Below are positions 1-5,012 of a stretch of 5,012 nt of DNA, piece after piece. The stretch is from an uncultured Oscillospiraceae bacterium (GTDB lineage Bacteria > Bacillota > Clostridia > Oscillospirales > Oscillospiraceae). The stretch is taken from contig CAJOIG010000131.1 of the NCBI GenBank assembly GCA_905234575.1, positions 1-5,012 on the forward strand, read 5' to 3'. The notes below the pieces were generated by a model that was given only the letters and a program-made list of their open reading frames with translations, searched no databases and was not told the origin of the DNA. Each line of letters opens with the position of its first letter. The first letter of the stretch is position 1. The position numbers and the translations under genes were made by a program.

Positions 1-58
1 TCATTTTTCAACAATCGGGTGCTTCTTGAGGCTATTCTTGGCATGGCACATATAAATC

Positions 59-99
59 AGGAGCTGTAGCATCACTTTCGTTTTGCTACAGCTCCTTTT
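59..99. terminator. Intrinsic terminator-like hairpin after the liv operon
   Basis: A perfect 13-bp stem pairs 59-71 with 84-96 around a 12-base loop (72-83). On the plus strand the stem runs directly into TTTT (96-99), the better terminator geometry, so it may serve a convergent gene whose end lies near or beyond the left edge. Read on the minus strand, the stem is preceded by AAAA and followed by the broken T-rich stretch TGATTTATAT, so it could also end liv transcription 72 bases past the livF stop. A bidirectional terminator is the simplest reading. The strand of main action is not settled by sequence. Confidence 0.75.
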
Positions 100-105
100 G
101 CAAGT

Positions 106-161
106 CCCGGTCGATGCACGACCTGCGTGACCGGGCCCGACGCCTTGGATACGCTTGCGTC
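106..161 (-). other. Two short GC-rich stem-loops in the livF 3' untranslated region
   Basis: In the liv transcript two small hairpins lie between the livF stop and the strong terminator-like stem. One pairs 157-161 with 139-143 (GACGC/GCGTC, 13-base loop). The other pairs 129-135 with 106-112 (CCCGGTC/GACCGGG, 16-base loop). A third pairing, 162-167 with 116-121, would compete with both. Neither is followed by a T-run, so they are not terminators themselves. They might stabilise the 3' end of the message against exonucleases, or they may be chance pairings in GC-rich sequence. Confidence 0.3.
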
Positions 162-170
162 TCGTGCGAT

Positions 171-872
171 TTATCCGCCGAGGTATGCCTTTTTGATCTC
201 GTCGCTCTGGGCGAGCTCCGCGCCGGTGCCGGAGATGGTGACGCGCCCGGACTCGAGCACATAGGCCCGGTCCGCGATGTCGAGCGCCATCTCGGCGTTC
301 TGCTCCACGAGCAGGATCGTCGTTCCGGCCTTGTGCAGCTTTTTGATGATCTCGAAGATCTGCTCCACCAGGATGGGCGCGAGGCCCATGGAGGGCTCGT
401 CCAGCATCATGAGCTTCGGGTGGCACATCAGCGCCCGCCCCATGGCGAGCATCTGCTGCTCGCCGCCGGAGAGCGTGCCCGCGATCTGCGTGCGGCGCTC
501 CTTCAGGCGGGGGAACTGCTCGAACACCAGGTCCAGGTCGTCCTGGGCGATGCTCTTGTGGATGAAGGCGCCCATCTCGAGGTTCTCCATGACGGTCATC
601 TGCAGGAAGATGCGCCGTCCCTCGGGGACGTGGGACATGCCCTTGAAGGGGAGCTTGTAGCTGTCCGTGTGGGTGATGTCCTCGCCGAGGAAGGTGATGG
701 AGCCGCTGCGGGGGTGCATCATGCCGGAGACGGTTTTCAGCGTCGTGGACTTGCCCGCGCCGTTCGCGCCGATGAGAGCGACGATCTCCCCCTCGTCCAC
801 ACGGAAGGACGCGCCCTTCAGGGCGTGGATGTTTCCGTAATAGACGTCGATGTTTTCAACGGTGAGCATCAT
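171..872 (-). CDS. livF: Branched-chain amino acid ABC transporter, ATP-binding protein LivF
   Basis: This 233-residue protein is the second ATPase of the Liv importer; it works in the cytoplasm as a heterodimer with LivG, hydrolysing ATP to drive uptake. Length is normal for LivF. Visible motifs are Walker A GANGAGKST (35-43, Lys41), the VPEGRRIF segment at 82-89 in the Q-loop position, the ABC signature LSGGEQQ (134-140), Walker B LMMLDEP (154-160, Asp158 and Glu159) and LVEQN (188-192), where Gln191 stands at the usual switch histidine. The VPEGRR and VEQN forms are characteristic of LivF and separate it from LivG. The protein ends in AYLGG, matching the C-terminal AYLG shared by the pair. 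The start overlaps the livG stop as ATGA. Two ATG codons stand in tandem (872 and 869); I chose the first, but an AAGGGGG ribosome binding site at 883-877 could serve either. It is the last gene of the operon. Confidence 0.96.
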   Translation of the reverse strand: MMLTVENIDVYYGNIHALKGASFRVDEGEIVALIGANGAGKSTTLKTVSGMMHPRSGSITFLGEDITHTDSYKLPFKGMSHVPEGRRIFLQMTVMENLEMGAFIHKSIAQDDLDLVFEQFPRLKERRTQIAGTLSGGEQQMLAMGRALMCHPKLMMLDEPSMGLAPILVEQIFEIIKKLHKAGTTILLVEQNAEMALDIADRAYVLESGRVTISGTGAELAQSDEIKKAYLGG

Positions 873-1699
873 TTCGCCCCCTTCTTTCCGAGGTATGCCT
901 CAATGACGGTCGGGTTGTTCTTGATCTCGTCGGGCTCGCCCTTGGCGATGACGCGCCCGTAGTTCAGCACGCAGATGCCCTCGCAGATGCCCATGACGAG
1001 GCTCATGTCGTGCTCGATGAGCAGAACGGCGATCTGGAAGGTGTCGCGGATGCTGCGGATGTTGTCCATGAGCTCCGAGGTCTCGGAGGGGTTCATGCCC
1101 GCGGCGGGCTCGTCCAGGAGGAGAATGCTGGGGTTCGTGGCGAGGGCGCGGACGATCTCCAGGCGGCGCTGGGCGCCATAGGGGAGGGAACCGGCCTGCT
1201 TGTTCGCCATGTCCTGCATGTGGAAGATGGACAGCAGTTCCAGGGCGCGCTCGTGGGCGATCTTCTCGCTCTTCCAGTGCCGGGGCAGGCGGAAGATGTC
1301 CGACCACATGCCGCTGCCGATCTCGTTGTGCAGTCCAATCTTGACATTGTCCTCCACGGAAAGCGCCGAAAACAGGCGGATGTTCTGGAAGGTGCGGGCG
1401 ATGCCGGCGTGGTTTACCTGCGCGGTGTTCATGCCGGCGGTGTCCTTACCGTCGAGGAGGATGGTGCCGGTGGTGGGCTGATAGACCTTCGTAAGCAGAT
1501 TGAAGACGGTGGTCTTGCCCGCGCCGTTCGGGCCGATGAGACCCGCGATCTCCGTGCGGCCGATGGTGAGGTTGAAGTCCTCCACAGCCTTCAGGCCGCC
1601 GAAGGTGATGCCGAGGCGCTTGGCCTCCAGGATGGGGACCTTGTCGAGGTCGCGCTCGGGGATGAAGCTGTTGCTGGGGATGGGAACGAGCTTACTCAT
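869..1699 (-). CDS. livG: Branched-chain amino acid ABC transporter, ATP-binding protein LivG
   Basis: This 276-residue protein is the first ATPase of the Liv importer and pairs with LivF beneath the LivH-LivM channel. Motifs in order are Walker A GPNGAGKTT (56-64, Lys62), Q-loop TFQNIRLF (Gln105), the signature LPYGAQRRLE (172-181), Walker B ILLLDEP (192-198, Asp196, Glu197), and IEHDM with the switch histidine at 230. LPYG in place of LSGG is normal for LivG, as is the long stretch between Q-loop and signature. The tail VIEAYLGKKGAK is typical of the family. The domain itself begins near residue 23 (ILEAKRLGITFGG), so about 22 extra residues precede it. The start is supported by AAGGAGG at 1714-1708, 8 bases before the ATG, and by the 8-bp overlap with livM. 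No other ATG lies between it and the domain. Confidence 0.96.
   Translation of the reverse strand: MSKLVPIPSNSFIPERDLDKVPILEAKRLGITFGGLKAVEDFNLTIGRTEIAGLIGPNGAGKTTVFNLLTKVYQPTTGTILLDGKDTAGMNTAQVNHAGIARTFQNIRLFSALSVEDNVKIGLHNEIGSGMWSDIFRLPRHWKSEKIAHERALELLSIFHMQDMANKQAGSLPYGAQRRLEIVRALATNPSILLLDEPAAGMNPSETSELMDNIRSIRDTFQIAVLLIEHDMSLVMGICEGICVLNYGRVIAKGEPDEIKNNPTVIEAYLGKKGAK
877..883 (-). promoter_or_regulatory. Ribosome binding site of livF
   Basis: AAGGGGG lies 4 bases before the first livF ATG (872) and 7 bases before the second (869). It sits inside the last codons of livG, so livF is probably translated partly by ribosomes that end on livG at the ATGA overlap. The spacing slightly favours the second ATG, which would shorten LivF by one residue only. 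Confidence 0.6.
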
Positions 1700-2777
1700 C
1701 GCCGTCGCCTCCTTCCTCCGGGACCGGAACTGTCTTCATGAAAACGCCCTTGAGGGCGGTCCCCACGGCGGCCAGACCGGCCTTCATCGTGGGGTTGTTG
1801 GTGACGAGCATCACGACGATCAGCACGATGGCGTAGAACAGCATGCGGTAGTCGTTCACCGCGCGCAGAAGCTCCGGCAGCGTATAGAGGATGGCCGCCG
1901 CGATGATGCTGCCGCGGATGTTCCCCATGCCGCCGAGGACGACGAACACGAGCACGAGGATCGAGGTGTTGAAGTCGAACTTCGTCGCGGCGACGCCGGT
2001 GAAGTTCATGGCGTACAGCGCGCCTGCCATGCCCGCGAGGGCGGCGGAGACGACGAAGGCCATGAGCTTGTATTTTGTGATGTTGATGCCGACGGATTCG
2101 GCGGCGATGCGGTTGTCGCGGATGGCCATGATGGCGCGGCCGGAACGGCTCTGGATGAGGTTCAGCACCACGAACAGCGTGAACAGGACCAGGAGGATGC
2201 CCGCCGGGAAGGTGGAGAGCTTCGTGATGCCGGTCGCGCCCTGGGGGCCGTTGATGATGAGGAAGCCGTCAGTCAGCTCGGTCTTCGGCAGGACGCGCAG
2301 AAGCCGGATGTGCAGGCCGTTCGCGTCATAGCCGACGTACAGATTGTTGATGATGTTCTTGATGATCTCGCCGAAGGCCAGGGTCACAATGGCGAGATAG
2401 TCGCCCCGCAGGCGCAGGACCGGCACGCCGACGAGTACGCCCACGACGGCGGCCATGATCGCGCCGACGAGGATGGCGAGGATGAGGCGCACGGGTCCGC
2501 TGGAGATGGCGGATTGCAGGCTCATGGCGACGATGACGCCGGAGAAGGCGCCGACGCTCATGAAGCCCGCGTGGCCGAGGCTCAGCTCGCCCAGAATGCC
2601 GACGGTGAGGTTCAGCGATACCGCCATGCAGATGTACACACAGATGGGGATGAGCTGCCCGGTCAGGGAGTTTGAAAGATGCCCCGTGGAGGACAGCACC
2701 GTCATGACGACGAAAAAGGCGACCACGATGGCGTAGGTGACGGCGTTGCTTTTTGCGTTCCTGCTCAGTTTTTTCAT
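1692..2777 (-). CDS. livM: Branched-chain amino acid ABC transporter, permease LivM
   Basis: This 361-residue integral membrane protein forms the importer channel together with LivH. Hydrophobic segments are seen near residues 13-29, 41-60, 70-87, 97-120, 127-145, 191-208, 237-258, 271-300 and 311-327. Family hallmarks are GELSLGHAGFMSVGAF (63-78), LRGDYLAIVTLAFGEI (123-138), the cytoplasmic coupling loop SGRAIMAIRDNRIAAESVGI (212-231) that docks on the ATPases, and LGGMGNIRGSIIAA (281-294). A loop of about 45 residues (146-190) containing NGPQGATGI, the LivM version of the usual GGxxGI stretch, should lie outside the membrane. After the last membrane segment comes a 33-residue cytoplasmic tail ending in EEGGDGDE, whose codons also form the livG ribosome binding site. 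The start is supported by GAGGTG at 2788-2783. It lies 9 bp after livH and overlaps livG by 8 bp. Confidence 0.95.
   Translation of the reverse strand: MKKLSRNAKSNAVTYAIVVAFFVVMTVLSSTGHLSNSLTGQLIPICVYICMAVSLNLTVGILGELSLGHAGFMSVGAFSGVIVAMSLQSAISSGPVRLILAILVGAIMAAVVGVLVGVPVLRLRGDYLAIVTLAFGEIIKNIINNLYVGYDANGLHIRLLRVLPKTELTDGFLIINGPQGATGITKLSTFPAGILLVLFTLFVVLNLIQSRSGRAIMAIRDNRIAAESVGINITKYKLMAFVVSAALAGMAGALYAMNFTGVAATKFDFNTSILVLVFVVLGGMGNIRGSIIAAAILYTLPELLRAVNDYRMLFYAIVLIVVMLVTNNPTMKAGLAAVGTALKGVFMKTVPVPEEGGDGDE
1708..1714 (-). promoter_or_regulatory. Ribosome binding site of livG, inside livM
   Basis: AAGGAGG lies 8 bases before the livG ATG at 1699 and is the reason for choosing that start despite the extra N-terminal residues. 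It lies within livM codons for Glu355-Gly357, so the acidic, glycine-rich end of LivM is partly dictated by this signal. A second GGAGG stands just upstream at 1719-1715. Confidence 0.85.
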
Positions 2778-2782
2778 GCGCG

Positions 2783-2788
2783 CACCTC
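2783..2788 (-). promoter_or_regulatory. Ribosome binding site of livM, overlapping the livH stop
   Basis: GAGGTG lies 5 bases before the livM ATG (2777), with its GAGG core ending 7 bases before it. It shares bases with the livH TGA stop at 2789-2787. A ribosome finishing livH would therefore sit directly on the livM initiation site, which favours translational coupling and balanced amounts of the two permeases. Confidence 0.75.
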
Positions 2789-3668
2789 AGACCTTCTCGC
2801 TGATCTTCTTACCGAGAAGCCCGGTGGGCTTGATAAGGAGAACGATGATGAGCACGGCAAAGACGATGGCGTCGGAGAGCTGGGAGGAGATGTAAGCCTT
2901 GCCGAGAATCTCAATGACGCCGAGCAGGATGCCGCCGAGCATGGCCCCGGGGATGGAGCCGATGCCGCCGAACACCGCCGCCGTGAAGGCCTTGATGCCG
3001 GGCATGGAGCCTGTGGTGGGCACCAGGTTCGGATAGGCGGAGAGGTACAGCACGCCCGCGATGGCGGCGAGGCCCGAGCCGATGGCAAAGGTGACGGAGA
3101 TCGTGCCGTTCACGTTGATGCCCATGAGCTGGGCGGCCTCCTTGTCCTCCGAGACGGCGCGCATGGCCTTGCCGGTCTTGGACTTGCTGACGAACAGGGT
3201 CAGGGCGACCATGATGACGGCGCTCGTCACCACCGTGGCGATGGCGATGGCCGTGACAGAGAGCCGTCCGCCGAACAGCGTCACGTTCGGAAGGTTCACC
3301 ACGGAGGGGAAGCTCTTCTGGTTGGCGGAAAAGATCAAAAGCGCCGCGTTCTGCAGAAAATAGCTCACGCCGATGGCGGTGATGAGCACAGCGAGGCTCG
3401 ACGCCTGCCGCAGCGGCTTGTAGGCGAGCTTTTCGATCACAATGCCGAGCACGGTGCAGACGGCGATCGCGACGAGGATGCCGACGATCGGGGGCAGACC
3501 CCAGTAATTCATGGCGCAGAAGCACATATACGCGCCGACCATGATGACGTCGCCGTGGGCGAAGTTCAGCATCTTGGCGATGCCGTAGACCATGGTGTAG
3601 CCCAGTGCGATGATGGCGTAAACGCTGCCGAGACTGATGCCGTTGATGAGGCTCGTCAGAAAGCTCAT
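2787..3668 (-). CDS. livH: Branched-chain amino acid ABC transporter, permease LivH
   Basis: This 293-residue membrane protein is the partner of LivM in the importer channel; length is normal for LivH. The N-terminus carries the strongest family hallmark, GYTMVYGIAKMLNFAHGD (23-40), followed by VIMVGAYM. Hydrophobic segments are seen near 8-30, 41-56, 58-78, 91-114, 137-160, 190-210, 228-255 and 265-281. The cytoplasmic coupling loop KTGKAMRAVSEDKEAAQLMG (164-183) contacts the ATPases, and AFTAAVFGGIGSIPGAMLGG (227-246) is another conserved block. The C-terminus is short and basic (LLGKKISEKV). The start is fixed by an excellent AAAGGAGGTG site 5 bases upstream. The gene follows livK after an 86-bp gap with a terminator-like hairpin, and its stop codon overlaps the livM ribosome binding site. 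Confidence 0.96.
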   Translation of the reverse strand: MSFLTSLINGISLGSVYAIIALGYTMVYGIAKMLNFAHGDVIMVGAYMCFCAMNYWGLPPIVGILVAIAVCTVLGIVIEKLAYKPLRQASSLAVLITAIGVSYFLQNAALLIFSANQKSFPSVVNLPNVTLFGGRLSVTAIAIATVVTSAVIMVALTLFVSKSKTGKAMRAVSEDKEAAQLMGINVNGTISVTFAIGSGLAAIAGVLYLSAYPNLVPTTGSMPGIKAFTAAVFGGIGSIPGAMLGGILLGVIEILGKAYISSQLSDAIVFAVLIIVLLIKPTGLLGKKISEKV

Positions 3669-3673
3669 GCGGG

Positions 3674-3683
3674 CACCTCCTTT
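3674..3683 (-). promoter_or_regulatory. Very strong ribosome binding site of livH
   Basis: AAAGGAGGTG, nearly the full complement of the 16S rRNA 3' end, lies 5 bases before the livH ATG (3668). It is the best such site in the window. It follows the terminator-like hairpin, so the few transcripts that pass the hairpin should be translated efficiently. Confidence 0.9.
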
Positions 3684-3694
3684 GTGTGTTGGTG

Positions 3695-3732
3695 AAAAAG
3701 GGGAAAACGAGGGCCGCTTTCACAGCCCTCGT
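3695..3732 (-). terminator. Terminator-like hairpin between livK and livH (probable attenuating terminator)
   Basis: On the minus strand an 8-bp perfect stem, ACGAGGGC (3732-3725) with GCCCTCGT (3714-3707), closes a 10-base loop and runs directly into TTT, CCCC and TTTTT (3706-3695). This is the shape of an intrinsic terminator, weakened by the C-run inside the T-tract. It begins 22 bases after the livK stop. Because livH to livF follow in the same direction with no evident promoter of their own, it most likely ends only part of the transcripts. That would give more binding lipoprotein than membrane complex, a common arrangement in binding-protein-dependent importers. It might also protect the livK message from 3' decay. 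Confidence 0.75.
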
Positions 3733-3754
3733 ATATCCTAAGTGTAAGGTCCGA

Positions 3755-4978
3755 TCACATGCCGACGTAAGCGCCGTCCTGGATGACCATGCCCTTGGGG
3801 GCCTTGGAGACCTCGCCGGTCTCGGACCAGGTCATGGCCTCGCCGGTGATGCCGTCATAGGAGAAGCCGCCGTTGAAGAGCTCGATGAGCTTGTCGCAGA
3901 TCTCCTCGTTCGTCATGTCGGGGGTGATGCCGGCCTCCTGGATGGCGTTGTAGATGGCCCAGATGCAGTCATAGCCGTCCGCGGCGAACTGGTTGGGGTC
4001 GCCGTATCTCTCGGTGTAGGTGCTCACGAAGGCCTGGGTGCGCGCGTCGTCCGCGTCCGCGTTGAACGGGGTCAGCAGCATGACGCCCTCGGCAAGCGCG
4101 GTGTCGAAGCCCTCGACGGTCAGGATGCCGTCCATGCCGTCCACGCCGAAGAACTTGGGCTCATAGCCCATGCCGGCGGCCTGGGTGAGGATGAGGGACG
4201 CGGGGCCGTAGTAGATGGGGAGGAAGACGAGGTCCGCGCCGGCGTCCTTCGCGGCGTTGAGCTGGACGGAGAAGTCGTTCGCGGAGTCGTCGGTGAAGGT
4301 GGTGGTGGAGACGATCTCGAGGCCGACGTTCGCGGCCTCCTCGGCAAAGGTGTTGTAGATGCCGGTGGAATAGGCGTCGGAGTTGTTATAGATGACGGCG
4401 ATCTTGGAGCCGAGGCCCTGCTCGCTGATATACTGCGCGGAGGCGGTGCCCTGGTTGGGGTCGGTGAAGCAGAGCTGATAGACGTTGTCCTTGCCGTCGA
4501 TGACGTCCACGGAGGAGGCGGACGGGGTCAGCATGAAGATGCGGTCGGCGTTGGTCTCGGGACCGACGGACAGCGCGGGCTTCGTGGTGGTGGGTCCGAC
4601 GAGGATCTGCAGGCCCCAGTCCTTGAGGGCGTTGTAGGCGTTCACGGACTTCTCGGCGTCGTGCTCGTCGTCCTCGAACTTGTACTCGATGTGGATGCCG
4701 GAGTTCAGAGCGTTGATCTCGTCCACGGCGATCTGGCAGCCGTTATTGTGGGCGTTGCCGTAGATAGCGGCCGCACCGGTCAGGGGGCCGACGCCGCCGA
4801 TGTGGAAGACCATGTCTCCCTCTGCGGCCTCCGCCGCAGGAGCGGCCTCGGGGGCTTCCGCCGCGGGAGCGGCCTCGGTGGTCGCGGCGGACGGGGCGGA
4901 GGAACCGCCGCAGCCGGCCAGCAGCGCCAGCAGCATGGCGGCGGCCATGAGCAGGGCAAGCAGTTTCTTAGTGTTCAT
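3755..4978 (-). CDS. livK: Branched-chain amino acid ABC transporter, substrate-binding lipoprotein LivK
   Basis: This 407-residue protein captures the ligand outside the membrane and delivers it to LivH-LivM. A lipoprotein signal peptide is clear: basic MNTKK, a hydrophobic core (6-20), and the lipobox LAGC with the lipidated cysteine at 23. Residues 24-54 form a flexible Ala/Pro/Glu/Thr-rich linker with a duplicated EAAPAAEA unit. The type 1 periplasmic-binding fold follows from about 56: HIGGVGPLTGAAAIYG (59-74), QIAVDEINA (82-90), ILVGPTTT (125-132) and LTPSASS (150-156), the last two matching loops that hold the amino acid backbone in LivJ/LivK, then KIAVIYNNSDAYSTG (192-206) opening the second lobe. 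Ligand identity cannot be read reliably; a branched-chain amino acid is most likely, other amino acids or amides are possible. The start is supported by AAAGAGG 9 bases upstream. First gene of the operon. Confidence 0.95.
   Translation of the reverse strand: MNTKKLLALLMAAAMLLALLAGCGGSSAPSAATTEAAPAAEAPEAAPAAEAAEGDMVFHIGGVGPLTGAAAIYGNAHNNGCQIAVDEINALNSGIHIEYKFEDDEHDAEKSVNAYNALKDWGLQILVGPTTTKPALSVGPETNADRIFMLTPSASSVDVIDGKDNVYQLCFTDPNQGTASAQYISEQGLGSKIAVIYNNSDAYSTGIYNTFAEEAANVGLEIVSTTTFTDDSANDFSVQLNAAKDAGADLVFLPIYYGPASLILTQAAGMGYEPKFFGVDGMDGILTVEGFDTALAEGVMLLTPFNADADDARTQAFVSTYTERYGDPNQFAADGYDCIWAIYNAIQEAGITPDMTNEEICDKLIELFNGGFSYDGITGEAMTWSETGEVSKAPKGMVIQDGAYVGM
4827..4880 (-). repeat. 27-bp tandem duplication in the livK linker
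   Basis: Two adjacent 27-bp units, 4827-4853 and 4854-4880, match at 24 of 27 positions. They encode a nine-residue Ala/Pro/Glu unit, seen as EAAPAAEA twice (35-42 and 44-51), within the linker between the lipidated cysteine and the binding domain. The unit is a multiple of three, so copy-number change would alter linker length without a frameshift. Confidence 0.85.
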
Positions 4979-4987
4979 AACAGAAAA

Positions 4988-4994
4988 CCTCTTT
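4988..4994 (-). promoter_or_regulatory. Ribosome binding site of livK
   Basis: AAAGAGG lies 9 bases before the livK ATG (4978). It is a moderate site, weaker than that of livH, and it supports the chosen start, which also gives a complete signal peptide. Confidence 0.75.
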
Positions 4995-5001
4995 CCATAA
5001 A

Positions 5002-5007
5002 ATTATT
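5002..5007 (-). promoter_or_regulatory. Possible -10 box of the livK promoter
   Basis: AATAAT, one mismatch from TATAAT, lies within the AT-rich livK leader. It would place the transcription start only about 15-18 bases before the ATG. The -35 box would be beyond the right edge, so the promoter cannot be confirmed; the AT-richness may equally be part of a longer leader. Confidence 0.25.
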
Positions 5008-5012
5008 CTTAA

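Larger units (their letters stand above)
1..170. other. Intergenic region downstream of livF, no convincing gene
   Basis: These 170 bases follow the livF stop codon. Positions 1-58 are clearly more AT-rich than the rest of the window, while about 100-168 is GC-rich. The region contains a strong hairpin (59-96) and weaker hairpins (106-161), listed separately. On the plus strand one frame stays open from the left edge to a TAG at 67-69, and another to a TAA at 53-55; either could be the tail of a convergent gene outside the window, but the fragments (22 and 17 codons) are too short to identify. On the minus strand a 23-codon frame (72-1) has no ribosome binding site and begins inside the hairpin, so I do not call it a gene. 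Confidence 0.6.

Noticed and set aside
1..72. A 23-codon minus-strand frame beyond livF
   Set aside because: Its ATG falls inside the terminator-like stem, it has no ribosome binding site at a suitable distance, and the product resembles nothing I know.
178..204. Exact 12-13 base matches between the livF and livG 3' ends (178-190 with 888-900, and 193-204 with 921-932)
   Set aside because: They encode the AYLG and DEIK motifs shared by these two paralogous ATPases, so family conservation and similar codon choice explain them without recombination.
114..962. A 282-codon plus-strand open frame opposite livF
   Set aside because: It is antisense to an intact LivF with all ABC motifs and has no domain of its own. 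No ribosome binding site stands out before its ATG.
1158..1184. LPYGAQ in LivG and the missing switch histidine in LivF as possible loss of function
   Set aside because: Both are usual in their families: LivG commonly has LPYG in the signature and LivF commonly has VEQN. Walker A and B residues are intact in both.
1500..2675. A 391-codon plus-strand open frame opposite livG and livM
   Set aside because: It lies antisense to genes with clear family motifs. Its translation is a low-complexity mix rich in Asp, His, Glu and Gly with no recognisable domain, as expected when GC-rich codons are read on the opposite strand.
3674..3694. CACC (3694-3691) pairing with GGTG (3677-3674) to hide the livH ribosome binding site as a switch
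   Set aside because: Only four base pairs around a 13-base loop; too weak to support a regulatory claim and likely chance.
2679..3695. A 338-codon plus-strand open frame opposite livH
   Set aside because: It has the same His/Asp/Gly-rich composition as other antisense shadows here, shows no plausible domain, and is fully explained by the GC-rich livH coding sequence.
4979..5012. A riboswitch, T-box or leader attenuator upstream of livK
   Set aside because: Only 34 bases of leader are in the window, and they show no stem or conserved motif, so nothing can be claimed.

Overview
The window holds one complete ABC importer operon of the branched-chain amino acid (Liv/HAAT) type. All genes are on the minus strand, in the order livK (binding lipoprotein, 4978-3755), livH (permease, 3668-2787), livM (permease, 2777-1692), livG (ATPase, 1699-869) and livF (ATPase, 872-171). 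All five are intact and full length, with no frameshift or missing core motif.

The likely host is a high-GC member of the Firmicutes, class Clostridia (for example an Oscillospiraceae-like gut anaerobe). This is inferred from four things: strong AAGGAGG-type ribosome binding sites before most genes, a lipoprotein signal peptide with an LAGC lipobox followed by an Ala/Pro/Glu linker (a typical Gram-positive solution), GC-rich coding sequence with AT-rich gaps, and compact intrinsic terminators. The sequence alone does not fix genus or species.

Layout from right to left (direction of transcription): positions 5012-4979 hold the livK leader with a ribosome binding site and a possible -10 box; the rest of the promoter is outside the window. 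livK is followed by an 86-bp gap containing a terminator-like hairpin, then a very strong ribosome binding site for livH. livH and livM are 9 bp apart, livM and livG overlap by 8 bp, and livG and livF overlap by 4 bp (ATGA), so these four genes look translationally coupled. After livF come 170 bp without a convincing gene, containing GC-rich hairpins and a 13-bp terminator-like stem at 59-96.

How the parts work together: LivK is anchored to the outer face of the membrane and captures the ligand. LivH and LivM form the membrane channel, and LivG and LivF form the ATPase pair that powers import. The hairpin between livK and livH probably lets more binding protein than membrane complex be made. 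Substrate is inferred from family membership; leucine, isoleucine and valine are most likely, but related importers take other amino acids, amides or urea.

I found no undescribed system. The points worth a second look are modest: the internal terminator, a 27-bp tandem duplication in the LivK linker, an N-terminal extension on LivG, an acidic LivM tail that doubles as the livG ribosome binding site, and a possible convergent gene end at the left edge.
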